64,000 nt of DNA from Microcoleus sp. CAWBG506 (lineage in GTDB: Bacteria; Cyanobacteriota; Cyanobacteriia; Cyanobacteriales; Microcoleaceae), in contig JAHREW010000003.1 in assembly GCA_020883125.1 (NCBI GenBank), positions 62,001 through 126,000 on the forward strand, written 5' to 3'. The position numbers and the translations under genes were made by a program. Under the pieces are notes generated by a model that worked only from the letters and a program-made list of their open reading frames with translations, was not told where the DNA came from and ran no database searches. Below are positions 1 to 6,628 of the stretch, in pieces; the stretch's first letter is position 1, and every line of letters starts with the position of its first letter.

Positions 1-159
1 CAGAAAAGCCATCACAAATTTTTTGGCAGTTAGCGAACCGGGTTTGACATCTTTTACCCAGCGATAAATTTCATCCAATCTTCTCGCCAAACTCGGATCT
101 ATTGGATATGCTTCGCTAATTAGGGATTTGAGTTGATCCTTAATCTCTTGTGCTTGCAA
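1..159 (-). CDS. Partial unknown protein running off the left edge
   Basis: A minus-strand frame is open from the left edge to a TGA at 253-255. Its readable product includes AYPIDPSLARRLDEIYRWV, which looks like real coding sequence. It has no ATG or GTG start; a TTG at 157-159 is the only plausible start I see, and an upstream frame change is possible. It would be downstream of the PP2C and vWA genes on the same strand. In TerY-P-type clusters a protein kinase often sits there, but nothing visible shows that this is one. I do not recognise the family. Confidence 0.35.
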   Translation of the reverse strand, partial: MQAQEIKDQLKSLISEAYPIDPSLARRLDEIYRWVKDVKPGSLTAKKFVMAFL

Positions 160-364
160 GTGATGACCTACTGTTAAACGGGAGCATAATTGTTGACAAG
201 TCGATTTTATTATAGAACTGCTACGTTGAACAGATGAGACTTCTTGCCCAAATCATAATCGGTTTTGTAGCGCAGATGAACGCCAACCGACGCAGATAAT
301 TTCTTTCTACTGCGGACAAACTTAATAAAGTTTTACAAGATTCGCTTTTGCAAGATGTCTACTG
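160..364. other. Intergenic spacer with a common dispersed phrase
   Basis: This is spacer between the left-edge frame and the PP2C gene. On the minus strand, around 268-300, it carries a GTCGGTTGGCGTTCATCTGC phrase of the kind often scattered between cyanobacterial genes. I see no gene, RNA or clear terminator in it. Confidence 0.4.
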
Positions 365-1150
365 TTAATTTTCTGGTGGCTCCGAACTCAAACAACTTGC
401 CAACAATAATGTTAAGTCATCATCGGTGCGTTCGGAAACGCGCGGCGATCGCAAAAAAGACTCCAACTGCTGTTGTGCATCAGACTCATCTTGAACTTGA
501 GCCGAAAATCGAAACAGGGGTGCAAAAAATGGACCGTGGGGTACGCCTTCGGGGATTTTCAGGGCTAGCATTTGCAAACCGTCGGAAAACACAGCTAAAT
601 GCGCCATTTTTTCCCGTCGCACATGAAATTGTGCGGTTTCTATGGCATTGGGGGAAATCAAAAAAATGGTTTCATTGATATATTCACCACAGGGAGGTAC
701 TGTCAGGGCGATCGCACTTCCTTGATTATCACCCGCCACGGCTGCACCATCACCGATTTGAGCAACGGCGATTAATTCGGGTGTAGCCACCACCGCAATT
801 AAAGTGCAAGCTAAATCTCTAGCCCCCACTCCCCGCGTCGCGGCTTCTGTTTCCACAGCCGCCCGTGCGACTTGAAGTGCGGATGTGAGGAATACTTGCC
901 ATTGGCTGTCATCTTCAGGCAGCATTTCTGATAGCCCACAAATTGTTTCGACAACTGCTTCCACAGCAATTTTAGCACCTACTTCTGCCAGTGTTGCCGA
1001 ACCCGCACCATCGGCAACACTGGCAGCCAAAACACCATTGGGTAACAGCCGCCAGCAGTGGGCATCTTGACAAGGTTGCGATCGCTTGGAGTGACTCGTC
1101 CCCATCACCGATGCCGCTACCACTTGCCACTTTGTCATTTGTTCTGTCAT
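365..1150 (-). CDS. PP2C-family serine/threonine protein phosphatase
   Basis: Probable cytosolic metal-dependent protein phosphatase (PP2C_2 type) that removes phosphate from Ser/Thr residues. The 261-residue product has GTSH at 17-20, CQDAH at 27-31, the metal-binding core VADGAGSA at 45-52 (Asp47) and a later IGDGAAVAGD motif near 132-141, in normal PP2C order. There is no signal peptide or membrane segment. Length fits a stand-alone PP2C domain. A second ATG at codon 5 is an alternative start. It follows a vWA gene on the same strand after a 140-bp spacer of tandem repeats. A vWA plus PP2C pair matches two members of the TerY-P triad, whose third member is a Ser/Thr kinase. The pairing is seen; the role in a phospho-signalling system is inference. 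Confidence 0.85.
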   Translation of the reverse strand: MTEQMTKWQVVAASVMGTSHSKRSQPCQDAHCWRLLPNGVLAASVADGAGSATLAEVGAKIAVEAVVETICGLSEMLPEDDSQWQVFLTSALQVARAAVETEAATRGVGARDLACTLIAVVATPELIAVAQIGDGAAVAGDNQGSAIALTVPPCGEYINETIFLISPNAIETAQFHVRREKMAHLAVFSDGLQMLALKIPEGVPHGPFFAPLFRFSAQVQDESDAQQQLESFLRSPRVSERTDDDLTLLLASCLSSEPPEN

Positions 1151-1168
1151 TTGTCAGTTATTCAGATG

Positions 1169-1238
1169 TTAGTAGTTAATTGTTAGTAGTTAATTGTTAG
1201 TAGTTAATTGTTAGTAGTTAATTGTTAGTAGTTAATTG
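1169..1238. repeat. Five tandem copies of a 14-bp repeat
   Basis: The unit TTAGTAGTTAATTG occurs five times without visible divergence (starts at 1169, 1183, 1197, 1211 and 1225). It separates the vWA and PP2C genes. An array of AATAACA/AATAACC heptamers follows at about 1252-1287, next to the vWA stop codon. Both have the 7-bp period typical of STRR repeats in filamentous cyanobacteria. Confidence 0.9.
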
Positions 1239-1290
1239 TCACCTGCTACTCATAACAAATAACCAATAACAAATAACAAATAACCAATGA

Positions 1291-1953
1291 CTAAACGGTT
1301 CCCCACCCCGGAGGTGGTAAGGCTACTTGTTCATCAATTTTTGAGTGAGAAACTCGCTGCATACTAGCTGACAGCCAAATAAACATCTCCCTAAAGTCCA
1401 ATCCTTTCAATTTTACAGGAGTCCGTTCCACTATTTCGGCGAGACGGCTAATATTAGCACCTTCGACTCCTACCGCAAAAAAAGCAACGCGCTTGTTAGT
1501 TTCTTCCTCTTTAATCCGCCGTGAAGCGATGTCTACAATATCGTCCGATTCCCCTTGGGGTTCTCCATCAGTAATCATAAATACCCACGGCCGATAATAG
1601 GTAATTCCGTTGTTGCGATATTCAGATTTGCGGGCGGCGATTAAATCTAGCGCTTGCTGAATACCTGCACCCATGTGAGTTTGTCCTTGGGCTTTCAGCA
1701 GTGGTGTCTCGAATTGGTCTGCCGTCACGAAATCCTGCACAACTTTGATATGATTGTCAAAGGAAATAATCGCGACTTCCACTCGCTTTTTCGCCAATTC
1801 ATCTTTAATCAGATCGTCCCTAAAAGTTTGCAGCCCTTCATTCAAGGCATCTATAGGAGCACCTTGCATTGAACCGGAGGTGTCCAACAGGAGGACGCAG
1901 GGACAACGCGGCTCAGGGTTTTCGGCAAATTCTACGGCTTCGTCTAGTCTCAT
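1291..1953 (-). CDS. vWA-domain protein, TerY-like
   Basis: A stand-alone von Willebrand factor A domain, 220 residues. The MIDAS metal-binding motif DTSGSM lies at 24-29 (D-x-S-x-S), and a TDGEPQG segment near 129 fits the distal MIDAS aspartate. There is no signal peptide or membrane helix, so it is probably cytosolic. The domain starts within 20 residues of the N-terminus and fills the chain, as in TerY-like proteins that act as metal-dependent protein-binding partners. It is the upstream member of a same-strand pair with the PP2C phosphatase, consistent with a TerY-P-like phosphorylation module. Partner proteins and substrates cannot be read from the sequence. Confidence 0.82.
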   Translation of the reverse strand: MRLDEAVEFAENPEPRCPCVLLLDTSGSMQGAPIDALNEGLQTFRDDLIKDELAKKRVEVAIISFDNHIKVVQDFVTADQFETPLLKAQGQTHMGAGIQQALDLIAARKSEYRNNGITYYRPWVFMITDGEPQGESDDIVDIASRRIKEEETNKRVAFFAVGVEGANISRLAEIVERTPVKLKGLDFREMFIWLSASMQRVSHSKIDEQVALPPPGWGTV

Positions 1954-2349
1954 GGTTCGCGATTGACCTTGGAGTGGCTGGATTTTTTGGTTTGCTACTT
2001 TCTAGCCTAGCAAGTTAGCAACCTATGGAACTGAAATTGCTATGGCGATCGCATTTTACCATTAGTGGGAAATATGAGGTCAAATATCAAAAAGGCTCTC
2101 ATCCAAGTTCATCGGCGGTCAAAAAAAAAGTAAATCCAGCCCCTCCACCCTTCGACTCCGCAGTTTGGCGAGTAGAGTCGAAGGGCACCGCTACTGACTG
2201 GTGAGGGGGGGAATTGGGAATTGGGAATTGGGAATTGGGAATTGGGAATTGGAATTAACACCAATAACAAATAACCAATAACCAATAACCAATAACCAAT
2301 AACCAATCACCAATCACCAATAACCAATCACCAATAACTAATAACCAAT
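1954..2349. other. Gene-free spacer rich in short tandem repeats
   Basis: This 396-bp gap between divergent genes contains one HIP1-like GCGATCGC near 2044, a short inverted segment around 2146-2190 (TTCGACTCCGCAG and AGTAGAGTCGAAG) and a long repeat array from 2211 to 2345. A reading frame across the array on the minus strand encodes only repeated tyrosine/leucine/isoleucine-rich sequence and is not a credible gene. Confidence 0.6.
2211..2345. repeat. Heptamer tandem arrays (GAATTGG and AATAACC types)
   Basis: About six GAATTGG heptamers at 2211-2252 are followed by about twelve AATAACC/AATCACC-type heptamers to 2345. The array ends 4 bp before the ATG of the next gene and replaces any visible ribosome binding site. 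This is STRR-type repetitive DNA. Confidence 0.85.
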
Positions 2350-2604
2350 ATGAAAAATATTTCCGAACCCCAAAAAATTAGCGCTTGGGATTACAAACCT
2401 TGGTGGTGTCAGCCTTGGTCGATTCTTTTAACAGGAATTAGTCTGATTAGTGGCAGTTGGTTTTTATTTAAAACTGTTTGGATTACAGTTATAGTGGCGA
2501 TACCATTATTAGCGTGGATGGGTTTTTTCTTGTTAGTTTGGCCCAGACTCATGCTGTCAAGTGGTATCTTGGAAAAATACCAGGAATCAGCACGAAATGA
2601 ATAG
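2350..2604 (+). CDS. Small two-helix membrane protein (DUF6737-like)
   Basis: An 84-residue protein with an aromatic N-terminal segment (AWDYKPWWCQPWS, about 12-24) followed by two hydrophobic helices at about 25-42 and 45-67, and a short charged tail. From memory it resembles a cyanobacteria-specific family of uncharacterised small membrane proteins (DUF6737); that family name is not certain. The start is an ATG directly after a heptamer array, with no Shine-Dalgarno sequence. It is convergent with the aminotransferase gene, with 61 bp between them. The function is unknown. Confidence 0.7.
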   Translation: MKNISEPQKISAWDYKPWWCQPWSILLTGISLISGSWFLFKTVWITVIVAIPLLAWMGFFLLVWPRLMLSSGILEKYQESARNE

Positions 2605-2665
2605 GCGCTATAGGGACAAAAATTTTGTACATAGAAGATATATCCTATTCTAGGCGAGCAGGAAC

Positions 2666-3907
2666 TCAACTTTGAAATTCAGCAATTCTTCTGACCGCAG
2701 CGACCAAAATTTCCGGTGATTCAACTAAGGCAAATCGCACATAGCCTTCTCCACATTTGCCGAAGCCGGCACCGGGGGAAGCTGCAACTCCTGTGCTTTC
2801 TACTAACTCAGTGCAAAATTTCACGGAATCTAAAGCCCAAGGTTTTGGGAGTTTCGCCCAAACGTACATGGTGGCGGGGGGTAATGGCACTTCCCAGCCA
2901 ATGTCTTGTAAAGCATGGACGAAGGTATCCCGCCGTTGTCGGAAGGTTTCTACACTGGTTTTAACGGTGTCCTGGGGGCCAGTTAATGCCGCGATCGCTC
3001 CATTCAAAATTCCTTGGTATTGATTGAAATCTACGGTGGCTTTTACCTGTCGCAGTGCTTCAATGATTTGGGCATTGCCGATCGCATATCCGACTCGAAA
3101 ACCACCCATATTATACGACTTCGAGAGTGTAAAAAACTCGATCGACACGCTTTTATCTGGATCTGCCTGAAAAATAGACGGTGCCATCACTTTTCGATGC
3201 TCATCGTTACCTGGAATATCCTGGTAAGCCTGCTGCTTTGGCTGTGCATCTATGCTATAATGGCGATCGTCAAAAACCAAATCGACATAAGGAAAATCGT
3301 GCACCAAAACCAGCCCGTTTTCCAGACAAAAAGCGACGGCTTTCTCAAAAAAGGCTAAAGGTGCGATCGCACTTGTGGGATTATGAGGATAACTCAAAAC
3401 CATCATCTTCGACTGAGCTAAAACAGGTTTGGGAATATCATCAAATACTGGCAAAAACTGATTTTCTGCTAACAACGGCATCGGATAAATTTGCCCGCCA
3501 GCCAAATAAACACCGCCCGCGTGGGAAGGATAACCCGGATCGAGCAACAAAGCAAAATCTCCGGGGTTGAGTACAGCCAAAGGCAAATGCGCCGTGCCTT
3601 CTTGAGAACCAATTAAAGGCAGGACTTCGGTTTCTGGATTGACGGAAATCCCGAATTTTTGTTGATACCAAGTCGCCGCTGCTTCCCGAAAAGATTTTGT
3701 CCCGTTAAACAGCAAATAGCCGTGGGTGCTGGAGTCTGACAGAGAAAGTGCGATCGCCTCTGTAATGTGAGCAGCAGTCGGCAAATCGGAAGAACCTAGA
3801 GACAAATCAATCACATTTTTACCCGCGATTCTCGCTAGAGATTTCGCCCGATCCATATCTGCAAATACATTAAATTGTAGAGGTTGTAAACGATGGGCAA
3901 ATTTCAT
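2666..3907 (-). CDS. Class I/II PLP-dependent aminotransferase
   Basis: A 413-residue fold-type I aminotransferase, cytosolic. The PLP-binding lysine is in LSKSYNMGGFRVGYAIG near residue 257. Other family marks are YPHNPTSA (Asn contact to the cofactor) near 173 and HDFPYVDLVF near 203, where the Asp contacts the pyridine nitrogen. Overall it resembles the LL-diaminopimelate / succinyldiaminopimelate aminotransferase-like branch common in cyanobacteria. Substrate specificity cannot be fixed from sequence, so no gene name is given. It stands alone on the minus strand. Confidence 0.85.
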   Translation of the reverse strand: MKFAHRLQPLQFNVFADMDRAKSLARIAGKNVIDLSLGSSDLPTAAHITEAIALSLSDSSTHGYLLFNGTKSFREAAATWYQQKFGISVNPETEVLPLIGSQEGTAHLPLAVLNPGDFALLLDPGYPSHAGGVYLAGGQIYPMPLLAENQFLPVFDDIPKPVLAQSKMMVLSYPHNPTSAIAPLAFFEKAVAFCLENGLVLVHDFPYVDLVFDDRHYSIDAQPKQQAYQDIPGNDEHRKVMAPSIFQADPDKSVSIEFFTLSKSYNMGGFRVGYAIGNAQIIEALRQVKATVDFNQYQGILNGAIAALTGPQDTVKTSVETFRQRRDTFVHALQDIGWEVPLPPATMYVWAKLPKPWALDSVKFCTELVESTGVAASPGAGFGKCGEGYVRFALVESPEILVAAVRRIAEFQS

Positions 3908-4217
3908 GTTTTTATCAATTAATTTGGTAATTTTAGTTCCGGTAGATTCGATTTTACTATATTGTTTGTTTCCAAAATCAATGGTTTGTGAAACCTGCCT
4001 CTACAACAATTTTTCCAACCGCCTAATGCGATCGCGAAAATTTCTTAAACTCGCGCTTCTGCCTAGATTTGTACTTTGATCTACAAACTCGGCTATCATT
4101 TCAACAAAACGAGTATATTGCCTTGGGTAGAGCGGGTTTTACCAACAATAATTGCCTAAACCGAGCATCTCATAAACCCGCCCCCATCCAAGGACAAATC
4201 CCTCAAAATTCAAAACT
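3908..4217. other. Intergenic spacer, no gene seen
   Basis: A 310-bp spacer with one GCGATCGC near 4027 and a loose inverted repeat, AGCGGGTTTTA (4131-4141) against ATAAACCCGCC (4172-4182). Similar GGGCGGGTT/AACCCGCCC hairpins occur near 43576-43595 and 63206-63271, so this may be a decayed copy of a dispersed hairpin, or a weak terminator for the thioredoxin-like gene. Confidence 0.4.
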
Positions 4218-4544
4218 TTATAAATTAGCGTCCAACAAACCTGTCAATTTTTGTTTAGTAATAGCTCCCTCGTGAGACATCACTAATTCAGAATTTTTAA
4301 ACAGCCTGATAGCAGGCACTCCTTCTACTTTATACTGTTTGACAGTAGCTGGATTGGGGTCAATTTCCATTTTAACCACTTTCAGCCGATCGCTGTAATT
4401 GGCTGCGATCCAGTCTATCGAAGGCGATACCAGTTTGCAAGGGCCACACCAAGCAGCCCAAAAATATGCAAGGACTGGCTGCTCTGCTTTCAGGACTTCC
4501 GTTTCAAACTTTTCGTCGGTAATGACAATTACACTGTTGCTCAT
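4218..4544 (-). CDS. Thioredoxin-like protein
   Basis: A 108-residue thioredoxin-fold protein with active site WCGPC at 32-36 and the cis-proline segment GVPAIRLF near 75-82. It is expected to reduce disulfides in the cytosol. The frame extends 24 codons further upstream, but that extension is polar and not thioredoxin-like, so the ATG at 4542-4544 (product starting MSNSVIVITD) is chosen. It is clearly different from the second thioredoxin at 29959-30282, for example in having WAAWCGPCK rather than WAPWCGPCR. It is divergent from the lipoate ligase gene. Redox partners are not inferable. Confidence 0.85.
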   Translation of the reverse strand: MSNSVIVITDEKFETEVLKAEQPVLAYFWAAWCGPCKLVSPSIDWIAANYSDRLKVVKMEIDPNPATVKQYKVEGVPAIRLFKNSELVMSHEGAITKQKLTGLLDANL

Positions 4545-4688
4545 GGTTAAAGAATTATTTTGCCTATTTATTGCTACAGCATTGGATCGGTGAAATTTAC
4601 ACAAACTTACTTTCACAGATTCCCATGACTATTACCAATTTTAAAACATCCTGTCCATTATGGAACCCAAACTGAGGACTGGAGACCT

Positions 4689-5432
4689 ATGACTAATTCT
4701 GTTTGGCGTTTAATTCCACTGCTGGAAGCTTCTGGTACGGTGCAGATGGCGATCGACCAATGGCTCCTGGAACAGCATCTGGCCGGCAAAATTGGGCCAA
4801 CTCTACGATTTTATACTTGGGCCCCAGCGACAATTTCTTTGGGCTATCACCAACGCCGATGGCCAGACTTTTGGGAGCAGCTATCTTGGCGCGGAATGTC
4901 TGTAGACTTAGTACGCAGACCAAGCGGCGGGCGGGCTGTGCTCCACCAGGGAGATTTAACTTATGCGGTGGTGGTGTCGGGATTGGCGGGGAGTCGTCTC
5001 CAAGCTTATCAGGATATCTGCCAGTTTTTGATTGAAGGTTGGAAGGCGATGGGTGTGGATTTGCACTACGGGGAAGCCGGACGAAATTACATTCACAATC
5101 CTAATTGTTTTGGCACTGCGACGGGTGCAGATTTAGTTACACCTGATGGCTATAAGTTAATTGGTAGCGCCCAATTACGCCGTGGCGATGCTATTTTGCA
5201 ACACGGTTCTATGCGTTTACAGCCGGATTTTGATTTATTTTATCAAGTTTTTGGAGAGGAATTAATTACCATGAAATTACCTCTAGATAGAGAGGGAAAT
5301 GATTTGATGGAAACTCTAATTGAAGCTTTGAAAGTGGCTGCTTGTCGTTGTTTTGAAATACATTTGGAAGTGCAACCACTTTCTGAACGGGAATGGTTGG
5401 AAATTAGATCGATTCCGGTTGCACCGAAATGA
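4689..5432 (+). CDS. Lipoate-protein ligase family protein
   Basis: A 247-residue BPL/LplA-type catalytic domain, expected to activate lipoate (or octanoate) with ATP and attach it to lipoyl domains of 2-oxoacid dehydrogenases or the glycine cleavage H protein. Diagnostic segments are RRPSGGRAVLHQGDLTY at about 77-93 and DGYKLIGSAQLRR near 154-166, which holds the catalytic lysine. It lacks the separate accessory domain of E. coli LplA, as in many one-domain ligases; octanoyltransferase activity is an alternative. The last codons (RSIPVAPK and stop) are formed by a dispersed 19-bp palindrome at 5412-5430, so the native C-terminus may have been replaced by repeat DNA. Confidence 0.82.
   Translation: MTNSVWRLIPLLEASGTVQMAIDQWLLEQHLAGKIGPTLRFYTWAPATISLGYHQRRWPDFWEQLSWRGMSVDLVRRPSGGRAVLHQGDLTYAVVVSGLAGSRLQAYQDICQFLIEGWKAMGVDLHYGEAGRNYIHNPNCFGTATGADLVTPDGYKLIGSAQLRRGDAILQHGSMRLQPDFDLFYQVFGEELITMKLPLDREGNDLMETLIEALKVAACRCFEIHLEVQPLSEREWLEIRSIPVAPK
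5412..5430. repeat. Dispersed 19-bp palindrome, copy 1 (ATTCCGG family)
   Basis: ATTCCGGTTGCACCGAAAT, one mismatch from the perfect palindrome at 58977-58995. It lies inside the 3' end of the lipoate ligase gene and its last bases form the TGA stop. GGCATTGCCGTGTCC hairpin modules follow at about 5451-5505. Confidence 0.85.
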
Positions 5433-5444
5433 TTGCCGAAATTA

Positions 5445-5510
5445 GGAGACGGCATTGCCGTGTCCCTACTCCACAATGATTGTAGGGAAACGGCATTGCC
5501 GTGTCCTGAT
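5445..5510. repeat. GGCATTGCCGTGTCCC hairpin-repeat modules
   Basis: Two modules reading CGGCATTGCCGTGTCC are separated by a CTAC/GTAG-paired centre. They belong to the same family as the array at 60646-60854 and the palindrome at 63361-63420. Confidence 0.75.
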
Positions 5511-5524
5511 TTAGGGGTAATAAA

Positions 5525-5656
5525 CTATGGCTTTGGATCGATTGGAAGGATCGGCTCAGCCGCAATTTCGCCCAAATTTACTGAATCCAGCAAGCTTTTC
5601 CAATCAGCAGCTAAATCTGTTGGCACATTTAGGATAATCTTAGTAATTTTTTTCAT
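5525..5656 (-). pseudogene. Collapsed DUF928 paralogue (43 codons)
   Basis: A minus-strand frame with an ATG at 5654-5656 and a TAG at 5525-5527. The first ten residues, MKKITKIILN, match the start of the neighbouring DUF928 protein (MKRFTKFLLN). The rest, LAADWKSLLDSVNLGEIA and a PIDPKP ending, matches its C-terminus (LTADWASLLNSVKLGEIA, PIDPKP). The intervening 200-plus codons, including the signal peptide core and the DUF928 domain, are missing, yet the frame is kept. It lies 83 bp downstream of the intact gene on the same strand. The simplest reading is a tandem duplicate that lost its middle. Whether the mini-protein is expressed is unknown. Confidence 0.75.
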
Positions 5657-5739
5657 TTTTTCAAACGTATTGAAACTGTAATAGAATTAATATATTAGAG
5701 TCCCGACTTCTCAAAGAAGTTGGGGCTCTGAGTATTTGG

Positions 5740-6600
5740 TTATGGCTTTGGATCGATGGGAGCGACCGGCTGTGGAGCGATTTCGACGATCGGCTCTGTG
5801 GCAATTTCGCCCAATTTTACTGAATTTAACAAGCTGGCCCAATCGGCAGTTAGTTTTGCATCATTGGGATTAGCAAGGCGAGCGGCTGCTAAAGTGCTCA
5901 GAGCATCTTGCCAAATCCCATTCTGAGCATAAATAAAGGTTTTTTCCCGCACATCAGCCTTCTCTAACTTACTGCGGATATCTGCACTGAGTTCAACTCG
6001 ACGCACAATACCTGTTTCTGATATATCAGCAGATCTGTCTTGAGCGTCGCAAATCAATGCCACAAACCAACGGTACTTTTTGCCTACTTGTAAGGGCGAC
6101 ATATTGCCATTGGCGGGAATACTCACACCTGTTACCCCTGATGAATTGTTGATTTTTAGCGTAGTTTGATAAATCTGCTTCCCGTTTTCATCTTGCAGGA
6201 CAAACTCGGCTTGTGGTGCATCTGTTTGAGGTAAGTAGAAAAAGAATACAGGATATTCTGAGACAGTTCGTGTGATTTTATTTTCTGGTACTAAGGCCGT
6301 GAGCTCTATCTTACCCTTGACACATGAAGCTGCTGTGCGGGTTACTCTTGGTCCATCGCCGGATACCGCATCGTCAGTAGGTTGAACGAACCGCGGTCCT
6401 CCCGGTTCAGTCCCTGGTTTCCCTGGAGTGGGGGGAACCAAGCGTGGCCCTCCCGGTTCAGTCCCTGGTTTCCCATTTATATTTGGAGATACCTGCCCCA
6501 CCACTGCGAATTGGGAAACATGAAGTGTGGCTATCAATAGCATGGAGCTAACGGATGTGAGATTGAGAAGAAACTTAGTAAATCTTTTCATTGGATTCAT
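5740..6600 (-). CDS. DUF928 domain protein, exported
   Basis: A 286-residue protein of the cyanobacterial DUF928 family, function unknown. An N-terminal signal peptide (hydrophobic core about 10-30) is followed by a Pro/Gly-rich linker with two copies of GKPGTEPGGPR (about 43-69), then the DUF928 domain (about 90-265). Markers include FFFYLPQTDAPQAEF, YRWFVALICD and GIWQDALSTLAAARLANP. It is probably periplasmic or outer-envelope. The start could be codon 1 or the Met at codon 4, which aligns with the start of the collapsed copy at 5525-5656. It lies 28 bp downstream of the CHASE2 cyclase gene and is probably co-transcribed. DUF928 next to CHASE2 proteins is, as I recall, a recurrent cyanobacterial arrangement. 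Confidence 0.85.
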   Translation of the reverse strand: MNPMKRFTKFLLNLTSVSSMLLIATLHVSQFAVVGQVSPNINGKPGTEPGGPRLVPPTPGKPGTEPGGPRFVQPTDDAVSGDGPRVTRTAASCVKGKIELTALVPENKITRTVSEYPVFFFYLPQTDAPQAEFVLQDENGKQIYQTTLKINNSSGVTGVSIPANGNMSPLQVGKKYRWFVALICDAQDRSADISETGIVRRVELSADIRSKLEKADVREKTFIYAQNGIWQDALSTLAAARLANPNDAKLTADWASLLNSVKLGEIATEPIVEIAPQPVAPIDPKP

Positions 6601-6628
6601 GATTTGTTGAGGGATAGATGCTGTGCTT

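Noticed and set aside
2109-2306. Minus-strand 65-residue frame with Tyr-Leu-Ile-Gly repeats
   Set aside because: It lies in heptamer arrays and encodes only the repeat.
5433-5681. Plus-strand 82-residue frame after the lipoate ligase gene
   Set aside because: It crosses hairpin repeats and runs antisense to the collapsed DUF928 copy; similarity is to DUF928 on the minus strand.
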